Source: Allodiplogaster sudhausi | Taxonomy: Eukaryota > Nematoda > Chromadorea > Rhabditida > Diplogasteridae | Length of the DNA: 64,000 bases | Reading direction: 5' to 3' | Assembly (NCBI GenBank): GCA_945643635.1 | Contig: CALZFC010000042.1 | Span: forward strand, 2,517,001 to 2,581,000 | Part shown: piece by piece, positions 35,007 to 46,120 of the stretch | How the letters are laid out: every line of letters begins with the position of its first letter | How positions within the stretch are numbered: position 1 is the first letter of the stretch | Made by a program: the position numbers and the translations under genes | Notes under the pieces: generated by a model | Databases searched by the model: none | What the model was told of the DNA's origin: nothing | Seen by the model: only the letters and a program-made list of their open reading frames with translations

Positions 35007-37643
35007 GGAAAGAAAACAGAGAGAGAAGGCAAGCATGTGCAGACAGACAGAATTACGAAGGAAGAGTGAAGGGGAAAGTGTGTAGAGGATCAAGAGGGAG
35101 CTTGGATAACCTCTAGATGGCGATATCGGAGATATGTATGTACATACATATCTCAATGTCTATGGATACGGATGAGATGTCCATTGTACATGAATGATTG
35201 AGGGGTTTGAAGGCTCTAGTTGGAATGAGAAATAGACTGACCTTGGGTCCCCGGTTGATCATCTCATACTCTGCTTGCTTCTGCAGATCGGTTGGCGTGA
35301 TGTGTGGATTCTTCTTACGGATCTCCCGCATGAGTTCGATGAATTCCTTGCGGTGCTCTTCGAATGCGCGAATTGCCGGGTCCGTCTGTTCCTGGAGAAG
35401 GAGAAGATTCCCTTGGAAGAAAGAGGCTTTCTCTACATCATGGCAGTGTTAGATGTCATTGCCTCGTGACAGTTATCACCACGATGTGCATGGCACTACT
35501 GAGAGTGAAAGCAGACCGAGAGAGAAAAGACAGATTGAGAAGCAGGGAGACAGAGAAGGAGAGGAGACTGGGAGAAAGATCGAGAAGCACAGTTGAAAGA
35601 ATCAATCGTTTCTTATTTTAATTATTATAAATATTATAAAAAGGAAGAAAATGAAAGTCAAGGTTGGTGCCAGGAGACGGTCGGAGTGAGTGAGAGTGAG
35701 TCGTGCTCTTTGCTTGGTTATGACTGGCGGCCTCTCTCAAGCACATGGTTACAAGAGGCCGTGGCTCTGTCTCCTGGCCGCAACCTTGGCGAGATCTCGG
35801 ATGAATCTGCCCGCCTGAGGGTGGATTCCGTTGCTCTCCAGCATCTTCATTTCTTCTCCCTCAGTCGCGATGATTCCATGCGATCCACGGCGGTAGCGGC
35901 GCGGAAGGAAACGAGTCTCCAATTATCACTATTCATCCCAAGCTAAGGAGCAATCTTTATCAAAAGCCCTGAATTATTGATTGAGCACCAAATGTTGATA
36001 CATGAAACCTGGATGATCTTGATGTCAGCAATCCACGCCGTGAGGACTGTGAGCGGGAAGAAGAGGAAAGTCACGAGCCCCTCCCAGACTTCGATCTCTC
36101 CAGGAGAAGTGAAGGCGAGGATGAAGTAGAGCCAGATGTACGCAAAGATCGACCTAGGTTCATTATCACATTATTATTATATTAGAGGCCGAAAGTATCA
36201 GGCTTTCACGGCCCCTGTGGACCAGGGCTGGCCGTAAATTTGCTCAAATTTATCATTAAAAAATAGCATTAATCGAATAAATGATGACTGCGAAAGAGTA
36301 ACCATGTTGCAGTGACGAAGAAGACGTCGAGATGCTTCTGTCTTCTGATCTCTCCAGCGGGGATCACCATGACGCAGATGGCAATGATCATGAAGAGATT
36401 GAAGGCGGCCGAGCCAACAATGGTGTTTGGCCCGAGGTCGCCGGCCTCGAAGTGGCGGGCCAGCACCTGACACATTTATCATCAGAACTATTTAACATTA
36501 CTCTTTTCACTTACTTAATTCAAATGACTTTATCCACTATAAAAAGTGTAAGTAGTACCTCGATGATGGACAGTAGAATCTCGGGAGCCGAGGAACCTCA
36601 ATAAATGTTTAGAGTTACAAACGCATCTTATAAAGAAATATGAAAGAATGAAAAGCGAAAGAGACCGAGTGCCATGAGAGTGAGATTAGAGACAGTGTCA
36701 TTCCAGACCCGGACGCGGATCTCGAGTGGCTCCAGTCCCGGCCTCTTCACAACCACTGTTCGCTCTTGGCTGAAAATCGTTTCTGTCTAGATCTTTCTTC
36801 GTCAAATTGTACAGTTTTTCTCTCTTAAACTACATACATAGATACTGATTCAGTGAAAGAGCCTTGGGCTGAAAATGTTGAAAGGTTGAAGCCAACAGCT
36901 TTTCCTTATCATGAGTTCATCACTTACCCAGTGATGACTTCGATTGAACTCATGAAACGATCGGCAACGATGGACACGCCGAGGAAGCAGTAGGCAATGA
37001 CCACGAAGTAGATGGAGCCTCGGAAGATTCGATCGGAGGCATCCAGGTCGAGGAATGGACGCCTGCACACTTCTTTTTTTTCTCTGCGCTTTTCGCTTTA
37101 TTTACGTTTTAAAATGTATAAGAAAATATGCACAGCCCATCTCTTAATTGTTAGAAAAATCATATAATCATTTAAAACCAATTCATGCACTGCTTGCTCT
37201 ATTTTATTGACTTCTCTCAATTAGAAGCGAAACATCTCCATAAGGTTTGAATCGAATAGCAAGAAGAGACAGCTTCCCAATTTGTTTTAATCCCGATTCT
37301 CTGCAATCCAGTCCAGATGTTTAGCGTAAGATTCTGGGCCAGTTATTGGAAGGAAAAAAGCAAAGAAAGAGGAGAGAATTCAACACTAAGGAGCTATGTA
37401 TGTATACTGACGAAGAAAAAGAGAAAGATAAAAGAAGGCCTCACCAAATGGGAACGATGAGGCCGTCGATGCAGTTCTTCGTCGCATCAGCACTCGTGCA
37501 GTTTGTAGACGCAGAACACTCGCCACAGAAGGAAGCTGAGGAGAACAACTCTCCCTCTCATGGAGAGAAAAGGGGAAAGACAACCACTCACCGATTAGAA
37601 TGAATCCGCAGACTGCGGCCGAGGCTGAGAGAGGGCGAAGCAT
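25103..37643 (-). CDS. NCX: Na+/Ca2+ exchanger (NCX, SLC8 family)
   Basis: Coding exons high to low: 37592-37643, 37445-37556, 36928-37062, 36666-36769, 36559-36596, 36303-36466, 36009-36153, 35785-35916, 35242-35391, 34438-34539, 33824-33953, 33481-33590, 33321-33410, 33134-33221, 32173-32299, 32044-32124, 31833-31933, 30941-31039, 30396-30483, 29768-29960, 29510-29659, 28879-28966, 28671-28829, 28362-28512, 28150-28285, 25103-25192; 3015 nt, 1004 residues, all in phase. NCX uses the Na+ gradient to export Ca2+ at the plasma membrane. Seen: signal peptide MLRPLSASAAVCGFILI; alpha-1 repeat GSSAPEILLSIIE (about 135-147); the AGDLGPNTIVGSAAFN block; a cytosolic loop with two Calx-beta domains (about 385-515 and 517-620; FEEDEHF, DDDHAGVFSF); GTSSWREQFIEAL; alpha-2 GTSVPDTFASK and GNVTGSNAVNVFLGIG (about 875-910); C-terminus LEAYCVIKGF, as in vertebrates. 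The intron after 29768 uses a GC donor (CAG/GCGGGT). The junction 30396/29960 could differ (a donor at 30364 breaks frame). The first acceptor (CATGAG) is weak. Confidence 0.95.
25432..25515 (-). CDS. NCX: Alternative terminal exon of NCX (second copy)
   Basis: A complete second last exon, acceptor TTTAG, phase 0 like the other, 27 residues and TAG. It reads YITSAFFCSLWCIYLTLSAL then EAYCVLQ, against YITSFFFCSLWLIYLTLSAL then EAYCVIKGF in the downstream copy at 25103-25192. It therefore keeps the last membrane span but replaces the conserved IKGF end with LQ. It is nearer the upstream exon 25 (28150) and would be met first by the transcript. Many third-position differences with few amino acid changes suggest an old duplicate held by selection. 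Confidence 0.85.
   Translation of the reverse strand, partial: YITSAFFCSLWCIYLTLSALEAYCVLQ
26416..26484 (-). repeat. tRNA-like module at inner end of left arm
   Basis: On the minus strand: A-box-like GTGGCGCAGTGGGTTAAGCGC, a TGCGATTTTGCA hairpin and B-box-like GGTTCTAACCCC. Spacing resembles a pol III internal promoter, but the acceptor stem does not close, so a tRNA-derived repeat rather than a tRNA gene. Confidence 0.6.
26650..26724 (-). repeat. tRNA-like module in the element centre
   Basis: Minus strand starts GCCTGCGTAGCGCAGTAGGC and ends with B-box-like GGTACGAATCCC and CCGGGGCG. It is inverted relative to the related module at 27076. Confidence 0.55.
27076..27156 (+). repeat. tRNA-like module in the element centre
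   Basis: Plus strand has GTGGCTTGCGGAACGCAGT, then GTCGCAGGTTCGAATCCCTA and CCGGGGCG; the B box GGTTCGAATCC is canonical. The trailing GCGAAAAT and AAGGAG match the module at 26650 in opposite orientation. Confidence 0.55.
27297..27365 (+). repeat. tRNA-like module at inner end of right arm
   Basis: Plus strand: GGTGTAGCGCAGTGGGTTAA, the TGCGATTTTGCA hairpin and CAGGTTCTAACCCC; the mirror partner of 26416-26484. Confidence 0.6.
28994..29500. repeat. (CT)n block filling an NCX intron
   Basis: The intron 28967-29509 is almost entirely CTCT/TTTCT/TATCTT sequence, that is GA-rich on the transcribed sense strand. Confidence 0.9.
34540..35015. repeat. Interspersed GA repeat block in an NCX intron
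   Basis: GA runs alternate with a recurring phrase (agatacaagagaggagacag then aacagag) at about 34619, 34704, 34798, 34874 and 34927, in the intron between exons 35242-35391 and 34438-34539. Confidence 0.85.
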
Positions 37644-40098
37644 GGCGAGGAGCCCCCTTCAGAAGGCTCCCGAAAGGAGGACAAGCAGACGGAGAGAGAA
37701 AAGGAGAGAGAGAGGAAGAGAGGACGAGGGTCGCCCAACCAGGGAGATCAGGCGACTCCCTCAACAAGCACAGGCTCAAGCCATCGGAAGGTTAGAAAGA
37801 CGACGAAGACAAGGCACGACGCGTCAATTCGACAACAAGACACACTTTCAAAGAGATAACGAATGATGATGTTCCGCTGCCAGACAACTTGTTAGTCTGT
37901 CACTAGAGGGTGAGGCAGAGGGAGAGAGTAGGATAGAGAGAGAGAGAGACGATGATGAGATAGAGAGAGTAAGCAAGAGAATGAAAGAGAGAGTTGACAA
38001 TAGGAGAGACCGGTGGAGGGAAGTGCCATGAGGATTATGTACACTCATATACATATCGTGTGATGCAGTGGAGAAACAAGTTGCTGTGACAAAGCAACAT
38101 GAGAAGGACTTGGAGAGAGCACGAGACACAAGTGGAGAGTGTAAAGAAAGAAATAGAAAGCACTCATGGAATGGAGAGGAGGAGAGAGCGAGAGAATATC
38201 GTTCAGACGCAAGTAAATATGTATGTACATTCATACATACATACATGTAACAAGAGCAAGGCAATATTGAATGCGAGATCGGAAATGGGAGATCGGAAAG
38301 TTAGTCGACGCGGAAACAATGACATCCTTTTAGGGGGCAATGAGGGGTGGAACAGAGAAGAGGATGAGAGCAGATATCGAAGAGCCGAAAGAGAGGAGAG
38401 AGAGAGGGAGAAAGATGGAGAGAGAAATAGAGGAGAAGAGAAATTGGGAACGCGAGTGCGAGTAGAAGAAGGAATACGCGGGTGCATTCAGATACAACAA
38501 CGAAAAAACGTGAGAAGCGAAGTGTGTGAATTGAGGAAGATTTGGATGAAGATAGAGATACAGGAGTGAGAAAGGAGAAGTCTTTTAGTTGCTCGTGCAA
38601 AGGTAGACTATTAGAGAGAATGAGAAAAAAAAGAGAGTAGGAGAGATGAGAGAATACGGGAATGGGCAGAGATACGAGAGAATTTTCTCTTGGCACCGGA
38701 GGAGAAGAAGAAGCACTGCACCATGTCAAGTGTAATGAAGAAAGCTTTGCGATTAGGAGTGAGTGAGAAGGAGAAGCAGAGAGAGAGAGAGAGAGGGCGA
38801 GAGTAGGGGGGAGAGGAAAAGAGAGGGAGAGATCGAGAGAGCGGAGGAGGGAGAGAGACAGGGAGAATTGGGAGAACCATGGCGGAGAGGAATGAAAAGA
38901 CCCTCCCGCTTCTCTCGCGCTTCTGGGATCTGAGAAAGCTGCTGGGGTTGGCCGATCGAGAACCAAGATGAACTTGTCGATTTATCCACTTGTAAAATCA
39001 GTGAGGAATACTTCACCGAACAACAAATTATTTATGTTGGCATAATAAGAAATCACTCACTCCGAGCAGAGAACTCTGTGAAATACTGTAGAAGCGTTCC
39101 TAGAGCATAACAGCGTTCGTGGAATAGTTCTATGAAGACAACATTCAAAGCTGCAGGAAGTTAAAAAGAGGTTCGAGCTTGCTCTCTTCTCCACGTTTAA
39201 TTCCTCTAAGTGGGAACCTCGTGGCCATTCTCCACTTGTAGTGTCCAGGCTGATGCTGCGCTCTCCTGTATTCCATCGGGTAGGGATGAATGGGGGCTAG
39301 ACAGGTCAGGACTGATTTGCTTCCCCCGACAAATATGCGAAAAATCGCCAACCGGAGAAATTCCATTTCTCTCTCTCCCTCTCTCTCTGTCTCTCTCTTT
39401 CTCTCTCTACAGTCTCGCTCTCTCTCTCCCTCTCTCTCACACTCTTTCACCCTTTCTTGATCCCTTTCCATGTCTGAAGTCAAGAAAAGACCGAAAAGTT
39501 AACGTGCATTTGAGAGATCGAGAGGAATAGAGGAGCTCAAAGAGATCATAGATAATGAGGGGAGTAACGAGACATAGCGAGAAAGGTGTGTCAGAGTGTA
39601 GAGAAATTGGCAAAGGAGAGGGAGCAGAGAATCGAGGAGAGCCGGGTAATGACGCAGTCACGACAAACGAGCCACTAGCTAATCTTCAAAGCAAGCGTGC
39701 CTAGTGCATAACAGTAGCAGAGAAAGAAAGAGAGAGAGAAAAGCAGAGAGGAAGAGTGAGAGAGAAGAGAGAATGAGAGAGGAGAAGAATGAAAGTGGAA
39801 CAACAATGTGGTTCAGATGACGAGGTAGCCGAGACCAGAATAGCAGAGAAAACAACCAACTTTTTGGGAAGTCCTATTGCCACTCGGTTCATCCTCTTAG
39901 ACAACAAAGATTGAATGATTGAGTTTAATCAAAGAGGCCCAGTTCATTGAAGTCCTATTCTTCATTACAATTGAATAAAGAAGCAATGAAAAAGCAAGTT
40001 CATCTGCATATCCAGAAGGCTTGCAAATCGACGTCTCTTCAACTGCGAAAAGGCAATGTCAGGCCAAATATCTCTGTTTACGAGTGTTAGAATTCACA
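37644..40098. other. NCX 5' flank and GA-rich intergenic DNA
   Basis: It must hold the NCX promoter and leader. Otherwise GA-rich with no supported exon. A 30-codon plus-strand frame starts at 38880 (MAERNEKTLPLLSRFWDLRK); its status is unknown. A minus-strand frame around 39180-39310 (YPMEYRRAQHQPGHYKW) also lacks splice support. Confidence 0.45.
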
Positions 40099-40438
40099 TT
40101 AGAATGCTTGCATAACTCCGAAGATGGAAATGCCACGAAATAGAAGCGAGAGGCCAAACAAATAAAGTGCCGCTCCAGCGATTAAGCCGATGTTCCCTCT
40201 TAGGAGGGAGATGAGGAAAGCGGGGAGCGGTAAGAGGAATCCGATGAGCGGAAAGCTGCGAAGAAGCTGGAAGGAGCAGATTGAATTCACGCCACACGAA
40301 ATGGACTGCCAACTAGAGGACGGCGAGACGGATAGGAAAAGACCATTCAAAGGGACTGCGCAACACTGCTTATACTGGGAGACGAGGGAGAGATAGACAG
40401 ACAGACATAGAGAGAGAGAGTAAGAGAGAGAGATAGAC

Positions 40439-40474
<36 letters not shown>

Positions 40475-40669
40475 AGAGAGAGAGAGTAAGAGAGAGAGGA
40501 AGAGGGAGGGGCGGGAGCGCAAGAATGGACTTGCCCTGGATTCCTCTGTCCAGTCATCCGACCCGACGCGGCTTCTCCACTTCAAGGTGAGCAGTCCTCT
40601 GTTTGGCGCGGCCAGAACGAGAATGGGAAGAGCAAGTTGAGAAGGAAGACAGGAGACGGCACACAGCCA
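40099..40669 (-). CDS. C-terminal exons of a multi-pass membrane protein, family unidentified
   Basis: Two exons, 40535-40669 (45 codons) and 40099-40266 (56 codons with TAA), join in phase 0. The first has a hydrophobic CAVSCLPSQLALPILVLAAP and a charged tail (SRVGSDDWTEESR); the second has two likely membrane spans (SFPLIGFLLPLPAFLISLL, LIAGAALYLFGLSLLF). The intron has a strong GC donor (CCAGG/GCAAGT, 40534) and acceptor CTTCCAG. Mixed composition amid GA repeats and clean phase support real coding sequence. I do not recognise the family. Upstream exons should lie at higher coordinates; see 42670-42744. Confidence 0.55.
40390..40500. repeat. (GA)n with GACA steps
   Basis: GA tract with agatagacagacag interruptions, inside the intron of the membrane-protein gene. 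Confidence 0.85.
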
Positions 40670-41566
40670 CTACCAACTTCTCCCCATGCACTTTGAGAGG
40701 AGGGATCGAGAGAGAGAGATAGTGAGAGAGAGAAAGAAGAAGAAGAAGAGGGAGAGCAAGAGAGTGAGAGAGAGAGAGAAAGAAGAAGAAGGAGAGAGAG
40801 AGAGGAGTTGGTGAGAGGGGAGAGAGGGGAGAGATATGAGAATACTGAGATGATTCATATCAAATGCAACCGCTGAATGAAAAGGACTCATGGCAAAGTT
40901 CAAGAATTATGATAGAGTCAAGTGGAACAGAAGTTGCAGTTGGAGGAAGAAGAGACGAAGGTTTGCGCAGAGAGGAGAAGCTGGTGGAGGATCAAGGGGA
41001 GGAGGCTGCGAAGCCTTGTTCTCCCGAAGAGATGGGATAAGGATGAGTGCGCGAGAGGGAGAGATAGAGAGAGAGGGAGAGTACGAGAGAGAGAGAGAAA
41101 GTGAGAGAGAAAGAGAGAGAGAGTGTGTGTGAGAGAGAAAGAGAGAAAGGAAGAGAAGGTTCGAGTTGTGGAACGGTGAGAGAGAAGAGTAGTAGAGACG
41201 GCCAGGAGGTGTCGCAGCTTGCCCGGCATCTCAACAAAACTAACACTGCCAGCCTTTTCTCATCCTCATCTCCCTAATTTTGCATCTCCTGATCTCTCGC
41301 TCGCTCTCCAAAACTACCCTTCTCCATTTTTTATCGCCGCCTACTTGCATTCTATCGTCTCTACCTTCTCCCCCTTACCTCTCCAATTGCATCTTTCTCT
41401 CTGTGTGTGTGTCTCTCTCTCTCCGCCTCTACCTCGATCTCCACCTCTCTGTCTCTCTCCACTTCTCTCTCTCTCCGTCTCTACTTCGATATCCACCTCT
41501 CTGTATCTCTCCACTTCTCTCTCTCTCTCCGTCTCTACCTCTATCTCCATCTTTCAGTCTCTCTCC

Positions 41567-41613
<47 letters not shown>

Positions 41614-42274
41614 CCAGTGAAAACCTTCCGTCTTGAGTGACGCGAGCGCTGGCTGAACAGTTCTGTTAAGATGTACACGGACGCATCTCAATATTTCTAT
41701 CAGTGTGGTAGCATTTTTCCTTCTTCACTCTTCTCTTTTTCTCGTTCTCTCGAATTACGTCCACAACCGTATTATCCGATCTGGAAGAGCTGCGTTATCT
41801 TCACGTAAATGATGAAGGATTGGCATGGTCATCGATAAGGTCGGCCTCTGAGAAACGAGGCAGGATTGGGTGCGGGAGAGCAAGCGAAATTAGCATTAAG
41901 ACATTCTCCCTTTAATTTCCGAATATCTTCAGTTTTATCGGCATAAAACTACAAACAAACATCAGAGAATCATGAAAAGAAAATGTATGCAAATATTTAT
42001 GGCAATTAAACAACTAACCATAAGTCTTCATTCGAAGAGACCAGAAAACAAATTTTGTTTAGGCATACGGAGGATTAAAATGAACATGCCAACTTTTAAT
42101 TTCGATGCCTAATGGGAACACGGAAGACCCTCACAAAGAAAAGGTACAAGATGCAGATAAAAATAGCAATACATGGAACAGAAGTGAGACGGCCAATAAG
42201 AAAAACCAAGCTCAACGAGCCCAACCAGATTCAGAGTGGGAGAGAGCCAATGAATTATACAGAGAAGGAAAGAG

Positions 42275-42321
<47 letters not shown>

Positions 42322-42669
42322 AGGGAAAGAAAGGAGAGAGAGTGAGAGTGAGGGAGGGAAAGAAAGGAAGAGAGAGGGAGGGAAAGAAACGAAGAGAGAG
42401 GTTGAGAGACACAACAAGACTTCTTGAAATATGTACATGTATTTCCTATATGTAGGCACTATATTCTTTTCATCCCAGAACAATCCCTTTTATTCTCTCT
42501 CTTTTCCTATCCCTATCCCAATTTCATCATTTTTAATTTTACTTTATTTTCTACATACATACATACGTATTTATGTAATATATCTCGTAAAAATATCAAT
42601 TGTTACAAACCCAACTTCTCCTTTTCGTATCTCACTAAATTTTCATTTATTTATTTAAACATTTTCCCG

Positions 42670-42744
42670 CTCTTTTCCCTTTTGAAAATAAGAAAGCTCT
42701 CGGCCGAATTCATTTGCAGTAAATATTCTAGCAGTGCCGGAGCA
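42670..42744 (-). CDS. Possible exon of an XK-like membrane protein
   Basis: After an acceptor (gtccatag) at 42745-42747 the minus strand reads RSLPLLEAFLTLAPALLEYL then LQMNSAES. The L-x-E-A/T-F-L-x-x-A-P-x-L pattern is typical of XK-related scramblase-family proteins (LFETFLETAPQL). A hydrophobic frame at about 42110-42190 (SLVFLIGRLTSVPCIAIFIC) could be a later exon, and 40099-40669 the end of the same gene. No convincing donor was found and the joining exons are missing, so this is a suggestion only. Confidence 0.3.
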
Positions 42745-42920
42745 AGTGTTAAAAATGCCTCGAGGAGTGGAAGAGATCTATGGACGCGGAAGGAATGAGG
42801 AAAGGCTGTTGGGTGTATTAGTAGGTGGGAAAGATTAGATTCAAAAGAGACAGATGTCAAAGAGAGGCGGAGAAAGAAATAGAGCGAGAGTGGCAGAGGG
42901 TGAGAGATAGAGAGAAAGAC

Positions 42921-42971
<51 letters not shown>

Positions 42972-44051
42972 GTGAGGGAGAGTGCGACAGAAGGAGAGAG
43001 ACTGCGAGATCGCTGACATCAATCAAGCTTCTCACCTGGCAGGAGCACGAGAGGGACACGGCCGGCTACCTTTCTTTATTCTACGGAATTCGTTCTCTCA
43101 GCGGGGGATGAAGCTATGAACAGGGGGAGAGACAGAGAGAGGGAAGTGAGACAAAACAGCACAGAGCGAGAGAAGAGATGAAAAGAGAAAGGGGAAAAAG
43201 AGAGAGGGAGAGAGAGAGAGAGAGGACGAGAGAATACTAGAGAGCGAGAGAACTGCATAGAGCATGCATTTGGGAGCGCTTGCCATGTATTCAGGCTTCG
43301 GACAATGCGAAAGGTACTCATGAGAGTCATTTGAAGGCCGGAGTCGAGAGAAAGAGAGAAGGATAGTTGGAGAAAGAGATAAAAGCGTAAATGAGAGAGA
43401 GAAATAAGAAGAGAGAATGAGAGACAAGCGCCTTTAAAAAGAATCATTACACAATACAGACAAAAATACGGAAATTATTATTTAATTCATTTAAATTTTC
43501 AGGTAACATATATTTTCGTAGTTACGGTCGTTGTCAAGGCGAATGAAACGATTCAAAATATAAGAGCAAGTATTTCTAGAAGCCTGATTGTTTATTGGAA
43601 TCGGCTTCTCCGAATGTGAGAATTCGTCCAACATTTTGATAAAACTTTTACTTCAGGAATGAATTGGTACTGCTGATATTTGGAACAAATTCAGAGCAAG
43701 TAGAGATTTTTTTAATTCTCTTATTGATAATTTGGTCCATAACTGAAGGAAACAAGTTTGCATTCGTTAATGAGTAGAAAAAATTGGCAATCCGCTCGTT
43801 CCCCAATTTTCTATGGAGGATACACAAGAAGGTGGGAATTAAATCCAATCAATTGAGAATAAGGACTTTTTTCCAACACCTTCTCCACCTCTCCCAGCAC
43901 CCCTCGCCTTTCTCTCTCTCTTCCTCTCTCTTTCCCTCTCTTTCTCTCTCTCTTTCTCTCCCTCTCTCTATCTCTCTCTTTGTCAACCTCTCTTTGACAT
44001 TATCAATTTCTCTCATGGCTACAACGTATTCATTACGTCGCAGGTGAACAA

Positions 44052-44125
44052 AAACTGGCCTCTCACTAGCTTGGCTTCAGCTTGTCTGTGATATCGAGAA
44101 CTGACAAGTTCGAATCCAAGGCTTG
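44052..44125 (+). repeat. Weak tRNA-like sequence
   Basis: Contains CACTAGCTTGGCTTCAGC and a B-box-like AAGTTCGAATCC at tRNA-like spacing. The stems do not close convincingly. Confidence 0.3.
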
Positions 44126-44739
44126 TCTTGAATTTGTCAGCCAATAGTCTTCGAGTCAAAGTAGACACAGCATATTTTCAGGCCAGAAGTGGACTTTGCT
44201 GTCGATTTAAAATACTGTTGCGCTCCAATTTAATGGGAACAAATATTTTCCTTCCCATGAAGTATATAAAAAGAAATGAGAAAAGGTACGTTCAATGATG
44301 AAGAGAGGTTTGGAGCTTGAATTTGAGCTTTTCTCTTCTGCCGACTTCCTTCTCAAACATTCCACATCTGCAAGAAAACTTTCAACTAAAACGCCGTGAG
44401 ACGAATACTCGTGAAAGCAAAAATTGATTAGAGAGGACGACACGAATCTGGTGACAGTCGAACGAAATAATGCAAGGAAGTGGGAAATGAGAGTGCCCGG
44501 GGGAGACTATTTCAACTTCCACTCAAGGAGGGGTGTTCCAGAAGCTATTCTGAAGAAGCTAATGGTAAATGCACTCAGCAAAGAGAGAGGGTTATAGAGA
44601 GGTAGAGAGAAAAAGAAAAAGCGATAGAGATAGAGAGAGAGAAAGAGCAGCAACTTGTTTGCGTCAATTGAGATGACAGAGTTGACGAGTCAACAAAAGA
44701 AGTAACGAGAGAGTGTGAAGTTGACGAGAGTGGGGAGAG

Positions 44740-44775
<36 letters not shown>

Positions 44776-45590
44776 AGAGAGGGGGAGAGAAGGAAAAGTG
44801 CATAAGGTGAGTGCTTTGATGAATTCGGGAATTGTGCACGGGAATGGCACAAACGGCATAGGAAAACAGTAGAAATGCGCATTGCCGTAAATATCTTAGA
44901 AGCATCGTGTATAGGTATCCAGAAGAACCGCCGTAGTTTGATTATGGGTACGGCTCAGGAGGTGAAGACAGTGAGAAAAAGAGGCGAGAGAGAGAGAAAG
45001 GGAGGAAGAGAGAGAGAGAAAGAAAGAGAGGAAGAAAGAGAGAAAAAAGAGAGATGGGTGACAAAGAGAGAAAGAAAGAGACAGCGACAAGAGAAAAGAG
45101 AAACTGCGATTCAGAGACAGACAGAGCAGCAGGGTTCAAAAAGAGAGAGTGGATAGGCGTGAGAAAATAGGTTTGAAAAGCAGTGGGTCGGGTGGCATAG
45201 AAACGGGACTTCCAATGCTGTCTTTCCAGAAAAGCGAAAAGATATCCCATCCAGCTATGGACATGTCTTACAAAGAGAAAATATGATCTTTTACGCAGGT
45301 AATAAGTTTAGAATAGCTTAGGAAGCTATTTGATAAGGGAAATGACTAAACGAAATGAACAGGGGAAGGCGAAGGCACAACGAAGGTGGCCATGTGAGGA
45401 AATGGCCGGAGGGACGAGGGACGCACTAAATCAACCAGAAACAACTAAAAGCACTGAATTAGATGGCGTGCATCCCCGGAAGCAGATAAAGGGAGGACGA
45501 GAAACAGAGAAGAAAGGAGAGAGAGGGCTGCGTGCGAGAAAGAGAGAGGGAGAGATAGAGAGAGGGATAGAGAGATAGAGAGAGATAGAG

Positions 45591-45646
<56 letters not shown>

Positions 45647-46000
45647 TGAGAGAGAGACATTGGGAGGTTAGAGTAACCACTGTGAATGAAGTGCGGCAAC
45701 TTTGTTTATGGGTCTCCTCTCTCTCACACTCTTCCTAGCTCTCTCTATCCTTTTTTCACTTCTTTCTTCTCTTCTCGTTTACGCATTTTCTATCACGAAT
45801 AGGAAGAACAAAAAAAGTTGTAACGAACTAATAACAACAACAAAATAGTAGCATAACAAAATATTTAAAAAAAATTAAGGCTGGAACATTCAGGATGAGA
45901 ATTCGATTGAAGAGAGGAAGAGAGTGCAGGGTCATCAGGTCAATTCCAGAGAAAATAAGTAGTTAAGCGGAAGAAGGCTGACGTCAAGAAATTCTAGATT

Positions 46001-46120
46001 TCCTCTTCGCTCACTCTCTGCTCTCTCCTCTGATTTCACACTCTCTCTCCCTTGATCTCATCCTCTTCGCTCACTCTCTGCCCTCTCCTCTGATGGCACA
46101 CTCTCTCTCCCTTGATCTCA
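46001..46120. repeat. 60-bp tandem duplication
   Basis: 46001-46060 and 46061-46120 both begin tcctcttcgctcactctctg and end cccttgatctca, differing at about three positions. Confidence 0.9.
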
